From Rhizobium indicum (lineage in GTDB: Bacteria; Pseudomonadota; Alphaproteobacteria; Rhizobiales; Rhizobiaceae): a stretch of 64,000 nucleotides of DNA. The notes below the pieces were generated by a model, which was not told the origin of the DNA, ran no database searches, and saw only the letters and a list, made by a program, of their open reading frames with translations. A program made the translations under genes and the position numbers. This document shows, piece by piece, positions 32,736-42,394 of the stretch (positions are counted from its first letter, which is position 1; the number at the start of each line of letters is the position of its first letter). Location: assembly GCF_005862305.2 (NCBI RefSeq), contig NZ_CP054025.1:186001-250000 (forward strand). Direction: 5' to 3'.

Positions 32736-33764
32736 CTAGACCGGGGTGCTCCGGGCGACGGTACGCGCAATCTCAAGGGCTTCCTCATATGTGTCGGCCC
32801 AGTGGACGGTGCTGTAGTTCCGACCTGTGTACTCGTACACAGCGCGGTTCTTGCCGAAGCGGTCGGGCAGCAGCACGCTGTGCTGCGAACGCAGGGCGCA
32901 GAGAATGTGTGGGTGCATGCGGTCAGTAACCAGCACCTTACCGGTATCCAGCCTGCGGTTGCCGCTCGCGAGCACGTAGCGCGCAAAGCGATCGTAGCTG
33001 CCGGCAATCTGCCTATTGACGATCGAACGGAGCGTTGGCGCCAGTTGGCGGACGCGGGAGAAAAAGCGCCCTGGAAACAGGATCCGCATGCCCGCGGAAT
33101 CATAGTGCGTCCAGTCGAACACTTCGACGTCACTTGGCGCGAGGGATCCGACGCCCTCGATATCGTCGCGGGCGAGCCAGATGACATCGTGATCAGGCGC
33201 AGCGTGCCTTGGCTGCGGCGGGAGCAGCAGCGCGGAATCGTGGACCGTCTCCACATGGACGTTGCCGGGGAATACGTTGCGCGCTGACTCAGCGCTGACC
33301 GGGTCCCTGGCCAAAAGTACAGCATTGCGATGATTTCCGAAGAGCGTGCTCGCCTCGCGGCGGTCCTCGTCGTCGACGAACAGCATGGTCGACGGCAGCG
33401 ACACGAGGCGATTACGGGGGCACGCCTCGGCGACGATGCGCTTGACCTCTGCGTGGCGCGGCCATAGGCGCGAGACCGTGACCCCGCCCGAGAAGAGTAT
33501 CGTGCCGTCCCCGACAGCGCGAATCATTTGCTGAAGATCGAGGTTATGCCCATGCGCCGTATAGGCGATGGGCGCATTACGTTGCTTCAAATAGTCCATG
33601 GCGGCCACCCACATCATGTGGTTGCCGACATTGAAGTCGAACGGGAACTGCAGAAGCGCTACAGGCTGGCCTTCGGGGATGTATCGGTCGAGACACTCGC
33701 GAATCGCTCGCGCCTGCTGCGCCTTTTGCGCCGCGTCTTCAGGCGAAAGTGCTGTACCGGTCAT
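32736..33764 (-). CDS. Polysaccharide pyruvyl transferase family protein (ExoV-like)
   Basis: 342 residues. The N-terminal LLQFPFDFNVGNHMMWVAAMDYLK and the C-terminal VLVTDRMHPHILCALRSQHSVLLPD are the two signature regions of the pyruvyl-transferase family, which moves pyruvate from phosphoenolpyruvate to a sugar as a ketal. TILFSGGVTVSRLWPRH fits the usual GGGNF-like site loosely. It would add acidic pyruvate ketals to the repeat unit. It lies 278 bp upstream (on the minus strand) of wzx with no gene between. Confidence 0.88.
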   Translation of the reverse strand: MTGTALSPEDAAQKAQQARAIRECLDRYIPEGQPVALLQFPFDFNVGNHMMWVAAMDYLKQRNAPIAYTAHGHNLDLQQMIRAVGDGTILFSGGVTVSRLWPRHAEVKRIVAEACPRNRLVSLPSTMLFVDDEDRREASTLFGNHRNAVLLARDPVSAESARNVFPGNVHVETVHDSALLLPPQPRHAAPDHDVIWLARDDIEGVGSLAPSDVEVFDWTHYDSAGMRILFPGRFFSRVRQLAPTLRSIVNRQIAGSYDRFARYVLASGNRRLDTGKVLVTDRMHPHILCALRSQHSVLLPDRFGKNRAVYEYTGRNYSTVHWADTYEEALEIARTVARSTPV

Positions 33765-34042
33765 GTGCGCCTACCCTCGATCATGCACTGCCGCGATTGG
33801 CGAATGCTGGAGCCTGTCTTTGCTAGCGGCCTACCAGGTGACAAACCGGCGCACGCCCTTGGACACTGTCATCCGCACCGCGCTGGAGGAGCCCTTACAG
33901 GCCCCCGAGCGAAGTGAAGCCAATGATTGCTGGTCTTGCGTCTTGGATCTTTGGCGCCGCGGTAGGCATCGATTCTCGAAGTCCTTGCTGTGTCTAGTGC
34001 AGGAGGTGCCGTCCCAAAAATGTCTTCTTGGACGGAGAAGGT

Positions 34043-34789
34043 TCAGTGCGTTCGGGTCACAAGCATGTGTCCAGCCGAGAGGTCAAAGTCCAGTCCCTCC
34101 CGTCCTGCGCGAGAGAAGTAATCGTCTGCCGCCTTTCGGCACCCAGACCAATCCGAATAGGCGTGAAGTGCGACAGCGCCGCCGACGATGAGATGAGGCA
34201 TAACCCGCTCTAGACAGGCGCTGACAGGCTCGTACCAATCAACATCGATATGGGCCAAAGCGACCGGCTCGGCGACTGTAAGCGTGTCTTGCACCTTACC
34301 CTTTATCAGTTGGACGTTGTTGGACTCGACGGGATAACCAAACCTAGCGAAGTTGTTCGTCACCGTCGCCATCAGGTCATCATCATAGAGATAGTATTGC
34401 TGGCCTCCAAGGCCGACGGCTTCGCCGGCAGTGATTTCAGCGTACCGAGCTTTCATGTCGTCGCCATCGTGCTCCGAAGGCGGAGGGAGCATCTCGAACA
34501 GGTCGTACACGCGTATAGCGCGCTGAGGCGACTTGGCGGAACACATGAGAATTGCTGAACCGCCGCGCGCGCAACCTGCCTCAATGATCAACGCTCCGCT
34601 CGGGGCGGTACGACGCACTACCTCAAGCAATTGATTAAGTTGACGATCAGTCGTGTAAGAAAGGTGTTCGGCGCGCACCCTTGACCAAGCCTGCCGAACG
34701 GTCCCTGGGTAGGCGGTCCGACGGGCGCGTTCCAAAAGCGCGTTGAGGCGCCAACGCGCCCCACGCGCAACTCTATCTACTGCTTTCAT
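34043..34789 (-). CDS. SAM-dependent methyltransferase (TylF/macrocin-type)
   Basis: 248 residues. SAM-binding motif LIIEAGCARGGSAILMC, then RVYDLFEMLPPPSEHD and LAHIDVDWYEPVSACLERVMPHL, the order seen in TylF/MycF-like sugar O-methyltransferases with their metal-binding aspartates (HIDVDWY). It probably O-methylates a sugar of the polymer. The ATG at 34789 follows GGAGG by four bases. It is followed on the minus strand by the pyruvyl transferase, after 278 bp without a recognised gene. Confidence 0.88.
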   Translation of the reverse strand: MKAVDRVARGARWRLNALLERARRTAYPGTVRQAWSRVRAEHLSYTTDRQLNQLLEVVRRTAPSGALIIEAGCARGGSAILMCSAKSPQRAIRVYDLFEMLPPPSEHDGDDMKARYAEITAGEAVGLGGQQYYLYDDDLMATVTNNFARFGYPVESNNVQLIKGKVQDTLTVAEPVALAHIDVDWYEPVSACLERVMPHLIVGGAVALHAYSDWSGCRKAADDYFSRAGREGLDFDLSAGHMLVTRTH

Positions 34790-35001
34790 AACGCCTCCAT
34801 CTCCCCGCAACAGCGTCCGCCTCGGCGAAGCCTTACTGAACTCCCTACGACTCCCTTGGCGGGGGAAACCCGCTAGCGTCGTGTCTTGCCCTTCTCATCG
34901 ACGTACTCGTCGTTGGCAAAGCTGATCTGTTTTCATGATACGATCATCTCTGGTCCTCACTCGCATACCTTCAAAGCGTTGGCGGATAACTCGGCGGTTC
35001 A

Positions 35002-36897
35002 TCACGACAAAGTAAGCCAAGAGGAGGGGGTCTGCGGTCTTACATCCATTTCGGAAAAAAGATTGACCGTCATCTGCTGCGCGCGGCTATCTACGCATGG
35101 CATATTCCTTATCGGAACAGTAACGACTAGAGACACCAAACCCTTTATCCAGTTCTTTATTCTTCTCCGCCAACTTCTCGTGAGCTGAGGCGGTTGGAAA
35201 GCCCAGCTGTTGTCTAAGCCCCATACCCATTGAATTGATCCAGTCGAAAACACTCGCGCTCCACTCACTGCTCTGTAACAGATAGCATGAGAGATATTTG
35301 GACGTGTGCCACCCGGCAGTGGTGGGAGAATTTCGTTGGCACGTGTAGAGGATTTCGAAATAATGACGAGCCCGTCGGGAGATTCTTCGTTGTCTAGAAC
35401 CGCATCCCATTCGTACCCGACCAGTCCCTTCAGCCTATCGCCGTTTCTTAAACCTGTGTGCGCGTAGATAGGGTCAGCAGCATTAGAAACGATGAAATCA
35501 AACCCCTCATAGATGTTACCTTGATCGGATACATAGCCCACCCCCATCAGTGCATTCTCCGGTCTATTGACCTCCTTAGAGCGAAACACTGAAGTTGACG
35601 CAGGAGGATCTAGCTGAGCCACCGGATCGAGAGATAGGCCGGCGCCAATACCCGATGAATCCTTGTATATGGTAACAACGCGGTTCGACTGCCCCCGGCT
35701 TGAGCAGTCGAACCGAACCTGCCAATAAGCAGTATTAGCAGAGTAAAAGGCGAGATGAATACCATTATCGCGTGCCGACTCAACTCTATTACGCTGTTCC
35801 ATCGACCAATACTCATCATGACCTACCGAAAGAAATATTCTGTGCGAAAGAATTTGTAAAGGGTTGCTGTGAACATCCACATTGGTGTAATAGGATATGT
35901 CGTAACCCTGCGACTCCAACCAGCGTACCATGTTGTACTCCCAAGTGAGCATATTATTACAATTGAAACCATCAGTATTGCTGAATCCGAGATGGGTGGC
36001 ATCATAGGGGCGATCAAAGCTTACCTGATATGCTCTTGTGTTACTGGTGCTATTAGCATCATATACACTGAATCCGCCGAATATATTATACGCTTGAGCA
36101 GTCGTTACTGCATCCTGAAAGCCTATGTCGCTGGGGTGATTGTCTTTGCGCAGAACAAACGGGACAAGCGACTGCTTGCCGCTTCTGCAATCAGTTAACT
36201 TGATAACATAAAGCCCGCTTGTCCAAGCTGCAGATGTTTTCAGTTCATACGATACGTCCCATACACATTCGATCAAACGCGTGCCAGGATTGGTCATGGT
36301 GGGGCTTGATTGAGTTAATCCGTCTAGACCGAGCGCGCTGGCTATAAGTCGACCGCCTGCACCGCCGTAGTAGCCAAGGCGATAGACCTCAAGATTATAT
36401 TGTCCAGCGGAAGACAAAGAAACCTTTAGGTTCAAGGGGTCTCCTGCATTTATACTTGTTGCATCCGCATAAGCCTCGATCTCGTGGTTCGTCGCCAAAT
36501 TTGTAATCTTCCAATCAGTTGTTCCGGCATTTAGATTTTCGATTACAATTGAGTTTTGAGCGTCCACTCTGATGCCCTGACTGGTGAAGTTGTTAAGGCC
36601 CTCGGTCGTGGATACGACTGCTAGAGCTCGGATTTGGCTGCCAAGAAGACCCGACGGTATTCTGATGCGAGCACTCGTCTCTCCGGCAATATTCGTCCAT
36701 GCCCCGTCAACTTTTTGCTGCCAACCGTAAGCCGCCTCCTTCTCAGGACTTTGGCCGCATTCATTGAAAACATTTGCGGTCAGCGTATTTCCAACAGTGG
36801 CGCTCCCTCTAAGGAGAACATAATAGGTGTGTTCCTCGTTCGACGAAGTGGGTATCTTTTGCGCGCCACTCTTGACACTGCTGACACTGCCTTGCAT
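35002..36897 (-). CDS. N,N-dimethylformamidase large-subunit-like protein
   Basis: 631 residues. Residues ~130-260 form an Ig-like, carbohydrate-binding-like region; residues ~260-560 match the C-terminal domain of the N,N-dimethylformamidase large subunit (YNIFGGFSVYDANSTSNTRAY, LESQGYDISYYTNVD, FLSVGHDEYWSMEQRN, GTRPNISHAICYRAV, SIQWVWGLD). No Sec signal peptide is visible. The gene is clearly AT-richer than its neighbours and uses rarer codons, a sign of recent acquisition. Its role in a polysaccharide locus is unknown; a surface or secreted amidohydrolase is possible. Just upstream (37451-37650) lies the C-terminal fragment of a DUF4082 protein, a domain often combined with this one. Confidence 0.8.
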   Translation of the reverse strand: MQGSVSSVKSGAQKIPTSSNEEHTYYVLLRGSATVGNTLTANVFNECGQSPEKEAAYGWQQKVDGAWTNIAGETSARIRIPSGLLGSQIRALAVVSTTEGLNNFTSQGIRVDAQNSIVIENLNAGTTDWKITNLATNHEIEAYADATSINAGDPLNLKVSLSSAGQYNLEVYRLGYYGGAGGRLIASALGLDGLTQSSPTMTNPGTRLIECVWDVSYELKTSAAWTSGLYVIKLTDCRSGKQSLVPFVLRKDNHPSDIGFQDAVTTAQAYNIFGGFSVYDANSTSNTRAYQVSFDRPYDATHLGFSNTDGFNCNNMLTWEYNMVRWLESQGYDISYYTNVDVHSNPLQILSHRIFLSVGHDEYWSMEQRNRVESARDNGIHLAFYSANTAYWQVRFDCSSRGQSNRVVTIYKDSSGIGAGLSLDPVAQLDPPASTSVFRSKEVNRPENALMGVGYVSDQGNIYEGFDFIVSNAADPIYAHTGLRNGDRLKGLVGYEWDAVLDNEESPDGLVIISKSSTRANEILPPLPGGTRPNISHAICYRAVSGARVFSTGSIQWVWGLDNSWAFQPPQLTRSWRRRIKNWIKGLVSLVVTVPIRNMPCVDSRAQQMTVNLFSEMDVRPQTPSSWLTLS

Positions 36898-37260
36898 GGG
36901 TCCCCCTGACCGTTATCCCACATTGGTACGTAGTGATTATTTATTCGCTGGGCGTGGCCGCGTTTCGGGAGCCTATAATTTCAGAGCCTTCCGATGACAG
37001 TACGAAACCAGCGTTCTGCAACGACCTATCGCGAAGCTTTATAGACCCTTAGTAGGTTTCCCTCAACGGCCCATTGGCCCGACTTAGACCGCTTTACGGC
37101 TACGTAGCGGGGGCTATCACTGCCCGTTTGATTGCATCGGCGCGGCCATTCATCCTCCAATTGGGGGTCTGCTAATTCGCTCTTCCTGTGAACTGCCCCC
37201 ATTTCGACCAGACAGTCGGCATAAGCAGAAAGGCTCAAGCACAGGCTTGAGGACAGGCTT
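36898..37260. other. Intergenic region, promoter side of the formamidase-like gene
   Basis: AT-rich near 36920-36990, where a promoter for the leftward gene is likely. The rest shows no gene that I can support. Confidence 0.35.
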
Positions 37261-37443
37261 ATGTCCAACGAACCTGTCGTCGGCAATTCCGAGGTCAAGA
37301 CGCTCGAAGAGCGGGTGCGTGAGCTGGAACGCATGCTCGGCCGCAAGACGCTGGAGGCCGAGATCTTCCGCGAGGATTTCCAAAGCCCAGACAACAAAAC
37401 AGATATCGCGGCCACTCTTGTTGCCCAAGGAGGTTCCCGATGA
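37261..37443 (+). pseudogene. IS3-family OrfA fragment
   Basis: SNEPVVGNSEVKTLEERVRELERMLGRKTLEAEI is the leucine-zipper C-terminal part of an IS3-group OrfA. No N-terminal DNA-binding half and no OrfB follow. It is another insertion-sequence remnant in the boundary zone upstream of exoF. Confidence 0.65.
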
Positions 37444-37450
37444 AGACACT

Positions 37451-37650
37451 TCACGCGACGAGCTGCGGCCGGAAGACCACATCGGCATAGCAGTTCGCTG
37501 GATCATAGGTGCTGGTCGGGAAGAGACCTGTGGTGGCGGACCCGCCATACGCATAGACACCATTGCCGCCAGCCGCCGCACTCGATTGCCTTCCCTTTCC
37601 GCCGACGGTCAACCATCGGGGAACCAAGGAATCCACCAGGAGTGAGCGCG
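37451..37650 (-). pseudogene. C-terminal remnant of a DUF4082 domain
   Basis: The last ~35 residues before the stop (NGVYAYGGSATTGLFPTST and ADVVFRPQLVA) match the end of a DUF4082 domain, with the G-V-Y...FPT...ADVVF pattern. Upstream sequence in the frame is low in similarity and probably rearranged. DUF4082 is often fused to N,N-dimethylformamidase-like domains, so this may be the leftover of a larger relative of the gene at 35002-36897. Confidence 0.55.
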
Positions 37651-38259
37651 AAGTCCACCGACGAGCGTTGCGATACATGGCAGGCACCTCTCTCGCGAGA
37701 TTGTCAGGGTCGAATGTATGAGGATCATGCGATACGCAACTGTGAAGTATAGTCGAAAATGGGAGAGTATATCCTACGAATTTCGCTCTGCAGGGCGGCA
37801 TCCTTTGGGTAAACGGGCGTGTTGCATGGCCCAGGTGATGGCTGAGATGCGCGAGGTCGGCAAGATGCGCCGCATCCTGTACAAGGCTCGAAGCCGCAAG
37901 CGGTGGCTTTTTTTCGACATCGCCGCATGGTGGTGCCAATGCTGGCCCCCAAACAGGAAGCCACGCACTGGACCGTTCGTGCAATGGCATAAGCCGCTGA
38001 GATCTCATCACCTGTTGATTTTCCCGGGCGATGCCTCGGTGTCGCGCCGAAGATATGTGTTTCTGCTGGATTTAGGCTGAAGTACCCGCCCCACCTCATC
38101 AATAGTGATGAGGCAAAATAAACGATCTCCACCTTCCTCAAGGCGTCGCCAGACTGCACACTAGGGACGCGGCTTCGGACTTGTCGTCCGGCGTGCGAAC
38201 AGAATCAAGGCAGTTGGACCAGCATCCCTTTAAGGATGTTTTGCAGGCGAGATATATAT
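37651..38259. other. Gene-free stretch upstream of exoF
   Basis: No convincing gene in either direction. It includes the perfect palindrome at 38094-38113 and the AT-rich ATATATATG start region of the next gene. Several short open frames here lack family resemblance and a credible ribosome-binding site. Confidence 0.35.
38094..38113. promoter_or_regulatory. Perfect 8-bp palindrome before exoF
   Basis: CCTCATCA and TGATGAGG around ATAG, 147 bp before the exoF start. It is either an operator or the hairpin of an insertion-sequence end; there is no T-run for a terminator. Confidence 0.35.
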
Positions 38260-39573
38260 ATGAATTCATCGCACCGCGCCCCCCACGTGTTCTTTCGCGC
38301 GACGTTTGTCATCGGTGCACTCGCCTTTCTTGCCGGAGCTGTGTCGCCAGCTCTCGCCGATAGCGCCCCCTTGACTCCGCAAACGAAAATCCGCCTGACG
38401 ATCGTCCAATGGATGCAGTCCAAAGGCCAATATGAACGCTGGGATGCGCTTGGCGGCGAATACACCGTCTCGGATGAAGGCGCTGTCTTTTTGCCCTTTC
38501 TTGGATCCCTTTCCGTCGGCAATCGCGATAACACCAGCCTCACCAATGAGATTGCCAAGCGCCTGCAGGAAAAAATCGGATTGGTTCAGGCACCTGCGGT
38601 CACCATCGAAATTCTCGAATACCCACCAATCTACGTCGTCGGAGACGTAACCAAGCCCGGGGAATACAAATTCCGCCCTGGACTGACCGTCCTGCAATCA
38701 CTGGCACTGAGCGGCGGCCCGTTGCGCGCCCCAAGTCTGCAGCAATCGCAGACGATCAAACTCGCAGGCGAATTGCGAGACGTCGACCACTCGCTGCTGC
38801 GCAGCACTGCCAAATTAGCACGGCTCCAAGCAGAGATGACCGGGGCGAAGGAGATAACGTTCGATCAGACGCTCGGCGTCGATCAGCAATACGCTGCGGG
38901 AATATACAACGAGGAACGGGTCATTTTTCAGGCTCGTGCAAATGCGCTGGACAGGCAGTCGAAGGCGCTCACGGAATTGCGTGATCTTTTGAACAGTGAA
39001 GTCGGCATGCTAGGCGAGAAGGTGCAAGGCTCGGAAGACAATATCAAATCGATCGAGGACCAGCTGACCAGCGTCAAAACGCTGGTCACGAAAGGCCTCA
39101 CCGTTTCGTCGCGTCAATTGGATCTGGAACGGTTGCTCACCACCTACCGCTCCAATCGGCTCGACCTTGTCACCGCCATCATGCGGGGCCGTCAGGCGAT
39201 CAGTGAGACAACGCGAAATCTCGAGGGGCTTTATGACACGCGGCGAAGCGAAGTCGCTTCCGAATTGCAGTCGGAACAGGCAAGTCTCGATCAGTTCAAA
39301 TTGAAGCGCGAGATAACGCAAAAACTGCTTCTCGATGAGCTCGCGGCAGGGGGAAGCTCGAATACCAGCGGCGAGGAGCTCCCGCTGACCTTTACGGTGA
39401 GCCGGCGAAACGAAGGGCAAATCAAGCAGTTCCAGGCCTCCGAAACAACGGCGCTGATACCGGGTGATGTGGTGAGGATCGTCCGAACCCGCATTGCGGA
39501 TGGCGTGTCTCGGGCCGCCCCTGCCGACCTGCCGCGTGAAACTGAGACACACGCCAGTCAGGCAAGCCAGTGA
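38260..39573 (+). CDS. Polysaccharide export protein, ExoF-like
   Basis: 437 residues with a signal peptide (hydrophobic FVIGALAFLAGAVSPALA, cleavage after Ala34). The Poly_export domain follows (YTVSDEGAVFLPFLGSLSVGN, VTIEILEYPPIYVVGDVTKPGEYKFRPGLTVLQSLALSGG), then a long helical region (about 160-380) typical of ExoF rather than Wza. It should act in the periplasm or outer membrane in export and chain-length control. The ATG at 38260 places the signal peptide correctly; an ATG at 38236 adds eight residues. It is transcribed away from the AT-rich region and has no intact downstream partner. Confidence 0.9.
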   Translation: MNSSHRAPHVFFRATFVIGALAFLAGAVSPALADSAPLTPQTKIRLTIVQWMQSKGQYERWDALGGEYTVSDEGAVFLPFLGSLSVGNRDNTSLTNEIAKRLQEKIGLVQAPAVTIEILEYPPIYVVGDVTKPGEYKFRPGLTVLQSLALSGGPLRAPSLQQSQTIKLAGELRDVDHSLLRSTAKLARLQAEMTGAKEITFDQTLGVDQQYAAGIYNEERVIFQARANALDRQSKALTELRDLLNSEVGMLGEKVQGSEDNIKSIEDQLTSVKTLVTKGLTVSSRQLDLERLLTTYRSNRLDLVTAIMRGRQAISETTRNLEGLYDTRRSEVASELQSEQASLDQFKLKREITQKLLLDELAAGGSSNTSGEELPLTFTVSRRNEGQIKQFQASETTALIPGDVVRIVRTRIADGVSRAAPADLPRETETHASQASQ

Positions 39574-39808
39574 CCCGCGAAAAGCACGTATTGCAAACGA
39601 ACCCCCAATGGGCGATCGAGAGGCGCTCAGACCACCAGCGCGAGAGAAATCGCTCTTGATACAAGCTGGCATAGACCCGACCAGGTCTTGAATTCGCTTC
39701 CTGCCCCAACAGCAATGCCTGTGCCGCGTATCTTCGAAGTGGCGTTGGGCAACATGTCGGCGACAGCGCGCCGGAGATCCCGTCCCACAGCATAGCGGCT
39801 AAGGATAA
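39574..39808. other. Gene-free stretch after exoF
   Basis: No gene or terminator with a T-run is seen between exoF and the truncated flippase. Confidence 0.3.
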
Positions 39809-40024
39809 TTGATGACTTTGCGCATGATCCCAGCCAGTGGGCAGACTTATACCCAGAACCTCAAGTCGACGATGCTGATGGGCGGTTCCTCGCTCGTGAA
39901 CGTCGCTTTGAGCATCATTCGCAACAAGGCCCTGGCCGTTCTGCTTGGGCCAGAAGGCGTGGGGCTCTTTGATCCTGGCGGAAAGATGCCCGGCCCTTCG
40001 GGTTGGCTGAAACGGGCCGCCTGA
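39809..40024 (+). pseudogene. Truncated flippase (Wzx/O-antigen translocase) remnant
   Basis: The first ~50 residues (IPASGQTYTQNLKSTMLMGG, SLVNVALSIIRNKALAVLLG, PEGVGLF) are the start of a second polysaccharide flippase. From about 39970 the frame continues into unrelated sequence (DPGGKMPGPSGWLKRAA) and stops. The remaining ~430 codons are deleted. The break at 39970 marks a deletion or insertion-sequence junction, after which the sequence holds no gene to 40208. Confidence 0.75.
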
Positions 40025-40136
40025 TCGACCGGCCGGCTTGGCCCTAGAACTGGGCTACGACGCGCGCCGGCCGGTCGACCATCCGACTCCGTTTGAGCCA
40101 ACAGAATGCTGCAATCTGATCAGGAAAGGCTCTAAC

Positions 40137-40164
40137 AAAAAATGCGCATCAAGGCGATGCGCAT
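40137..40164 (-). terminator. Intrinsic terminator of the nucleotide-sugar operon
   Basis: On the minus strand, hairpin ATGCGCATC / GATGCGCAT with a five-base loop is followed by six T. It sits 44 bp after the stop of the aminotransferase at 40209 and ends the leftward operon that starts at 45740. Confidence 0.8.
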
Positions 40165-40208
40165 CAGGCCCTTCGGCACAACGAAGATTGCATCACGCAA
40201 TCAGGAAA

Positions 40209-41423
40209 TCATACAAGCGCGATGTCCCGATCGTGCTGTACGGCGGCGGGTATGCTGGCCCCCTCAGCCAATGAACTTCGAAGTGCTTCAACAACCCTGA
40301 TGATGTCGAGATCCGTCATCTGAGCATAAAGCGGCAGAACTATCGTTTGCCGTTGCGCTGCCACGCCTCGCTTCAGACTTGTGGCGGCGCGATGAGAACT
40401 CTGGTCGGAATAGGCACCTTCCAGATGAATATTCATCACACCGCGCCGGGTCGAGATCCCTTGATCGAGCAATGCCTGCATGACCGTCCGCTGGTCGACG
40501 GCATCAGGCAGTCTCACGCAAAAGCTCTGCCAGTTGCTGCGAGCCCAATGCGGCTCGACCGGTGAGATCCCAGGGATCGTAGACAGGCGCTCACAATATT
40601 GCTCAGCAAGCCGCCTCCGTTGTGCAATCAGCCCCGGCAACCGCCGCAACTGTTCCCTTCCGACGGCAGCCTGAAGGTCCGTCATACGGTAGTTGTAGCC
40701 CAATTCGTCATAGTCTTCGAAAATCACCTGCTTCGAGCCATGGCGAACAGCATCGGTAACGCTCATGCCATGCTGACGCCACAGCCGGAATTTCCGGTCA
40801 TATTCGGGATTGGCGGTGGTCAACATGCCACCATCACCTGTCGTAACGACCTTTCGGGGATGGAAGGAGAAACAGGCAATGTCGCCATGCGGCTTGCCGA
40901 TCTTTTCCCAACGCCCGTCCCACAGGATTTCGCTTCCCGTCGCGCATGCCGCATCTTCGATGACCGGGAGCTGATGGCGCTTGCCGATCTCCACGATGGA
41001 GCGGAGATCGCAAGGCATGCCAAGCTGATGCACACATAGGATTGCCTTGGTGCGGGGCGTGATGGCTGCTTCGATCAGGCTGGGGTCGATATTGTAACCA
41101 TCTGCTTCGATGTCGACGAAGACAGGCACCGCATTGCAGTATCGAACAGCATTCGCGGTGGCGATGAACGAATGGCTGACCGTGATGACTTCATCGCCGG
41201 CGCCGACATCGACCGCCATCAAGGCGAGATGCAGTGCGGTCGTGCAGTTTGAAACGGCGCAGGCATGTGCAGCGCCGACAAAGGCCGCGAATTCGCCCTC
41301 GAAGGCCGCGACTTCCGGCCCCTGCGTAACCCATCCTGACATAATTACACGGCGCGCGGCCTCAGCCTCCTCTTCTCCGAGGACGGGCTTGGCGACCGGA
41401 ATCGTTGATAGAGACGAGCTCAT
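40209..41423 (-). CDS. DegT/DnrJ/EryC1/StrS sugar aminotransferase
   Basis: 404 residues. PLP-dependent sugar aminotransferase with SNCTTALHLALMA, DAACATGSE and the PLP lysine in FSFHPRKVVTTGDGGML. It transfers an amino group to a keto-sugar nucleotide. The ATG at 41423 has AGGAGGG upstream and overlaps the preceding epimerase stop (ATGA). It is the last gene of the operon. A second DegT enzyme lies at 43100, so the polymer may contain two amino sugars or one diamino sugar. Confidence 0.92.
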   Translation of the reverse strand: MSSSLSTIPVAKPVLGEEEAEAARRVIMSGWVTQGPEVAAFEGEFAAFVGAAHACAVSNCTTALHLALMAVDVGAGDEVITVSHSFIATANAVRYCNAVPVFVDIEADGYNIDPSLIEAAITPRTKAILCVHQLGMPCDLRSIVEIGKRHQLPVIEDAACATGSEILWDGRWEKIGKPHGDIACFSFHPRKVVTTGDGGMLTTANPEYDRKFRLWRQHGMSVTDAVRHGSKQVIFEDYDELGYNYRMTDLQAAVGREQLRRLPGLIAQRRRLAEQYCERLSTIPGISPVEPHWARSNWQSFCVRLPDAVDQRTVMQALLDQGISTRRGVMNIHLEGAYSDQSSHRAATSLKRGVAAQRQTIVLPLYAQMTDLDIIRVVEALRSSLAEGASIPAAVQHDRDIALV

Positions 41424-42394
41424 GCAGCTTGCCCTCCTGCCGCAGCGGTCTTCATCTGCCACCATGCGACAAGGTCTCGAAGCCCTTGCTCCATCGATAT
41501 TTCCGCCTTGAAGCCCAGAAGCTTCTCGGCCTTGCTGATATCGGCAAGACGACGGGTCACGCCGTTGACCGTGCGGGCTTCCTTATGCTGCGGTTCGAGT
41601 GAGACACCCATGATGCTGCTCAACATCTGCGCAAGTTGCAGGAGGCTTATTTCCTCGCCGCTCGCGACATTGAACACTTCATCCGTGACATCGCTCTTCG
41701 CAGCCAGCAGGTTTGCCCGGGCGATGTCACGTGCATCGACGAAGTCCATCGTCTGGCTGCCATCTCCATAGACAAGGGGTGGCATTCCGGTCGCCAGGCG
41801 CTCCATCCAGCGGATCAACACTTCGGTATAGGCGCCGTAAACGTCCATTCGCGGCCCGTATACGTTGAAATAGCGCAGCGCCACATAGCGCAGGCCGTAC
41901 ATCTCCGCAAAGCTGCGAAGCAGCCCCTCGTTAAACGTCTTGGCCGCGCCGTAGATCGTCCTGTTATTATAGGGATGATGCGCTTCGGTGGTCGGAAAGC
42001 TCTCGGCCAAACCCAGCACAGAGGCAGAAGAGGCAGCGACGACCTTCGACACACCTGCCTTTACGGCAGCTTCGAGAACATTGAACGTGCCTTCGGCCAG
42101 TACATCGAAGGCAAGCCGTGGGTCTTCGGCGCATTGCGTGATGCGGATGGCCGCCTGGTGAAAGACGATATCCACGCCCTCGAAGGTTTTCGCCAACAAC
42201 GCTCTGTCACGAATATCTCCCTCGATGATGTTGACGGACCCGCCAGCTATTGCCGTACTGAGATTGTCCCGGCGTCCACGCACGAAGTTGTCGAGGATGA
42301 TAATCTCGCGCGGCTTCTCCAATGCGACGAGATCGGCGATATGCGACCCGATCAGGCCGGCCCCGCCGGTAATGAGTACCCGTTGATCTCTCAC
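41420..42394 (-). CDS. NAD-dependent sugar epimerase/dehydratase (extended SDR)
   Basis: 324 residues. NAD motif VLITGGAGLIGSHIAD, catalytic SSASVLG and YGAAK, and ALRYFNVYGPRMDVYGAYTEV, as in UDP-glucose 4-epimerase-like enzymes. A GTG start at 42394, with GGAGGAAG just before it, gives the complete Rossmann fold and overlaps the previous stop (GTGA). It probably epimerises the nucleotide-linked amino sugar of this operon. Confidence 0.9.
   Translation of the reverse strand: MRDQRVLITGGAGLIGSHIADLVALEKPREIIILDNFVRGRRDNLSTAIAGGSVNIIEGDIRDRALLAKTFEGVDIVFHQAAIRITQCAEDPRLAFDVLAEGTFNVLEAAVKAGVSKVVAASSASVLGLAESFPTTEAHHPYNNRTIYGAAKTFNEGLLRSFAEMYGLRYVALRYFNVYGPRMDVYGAYTEVLIRWMERLATGMPPLVYGDGSQTMDFVDARDIARANLLAAKSDVTDEVFNVASGEEISLLQLAQMLSSIMGVSLEPQHKEARTVNGVTRRLADISKAEKLLGFKAEISMEQGLRDLVAWWQMKTAAAGGQAA

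Noticed and set aside
37718..38080. Open frame of 120 codons upstream of exoF
   Set aside because: No recognisable domain; the region looks like a mixture of degraded fragments.
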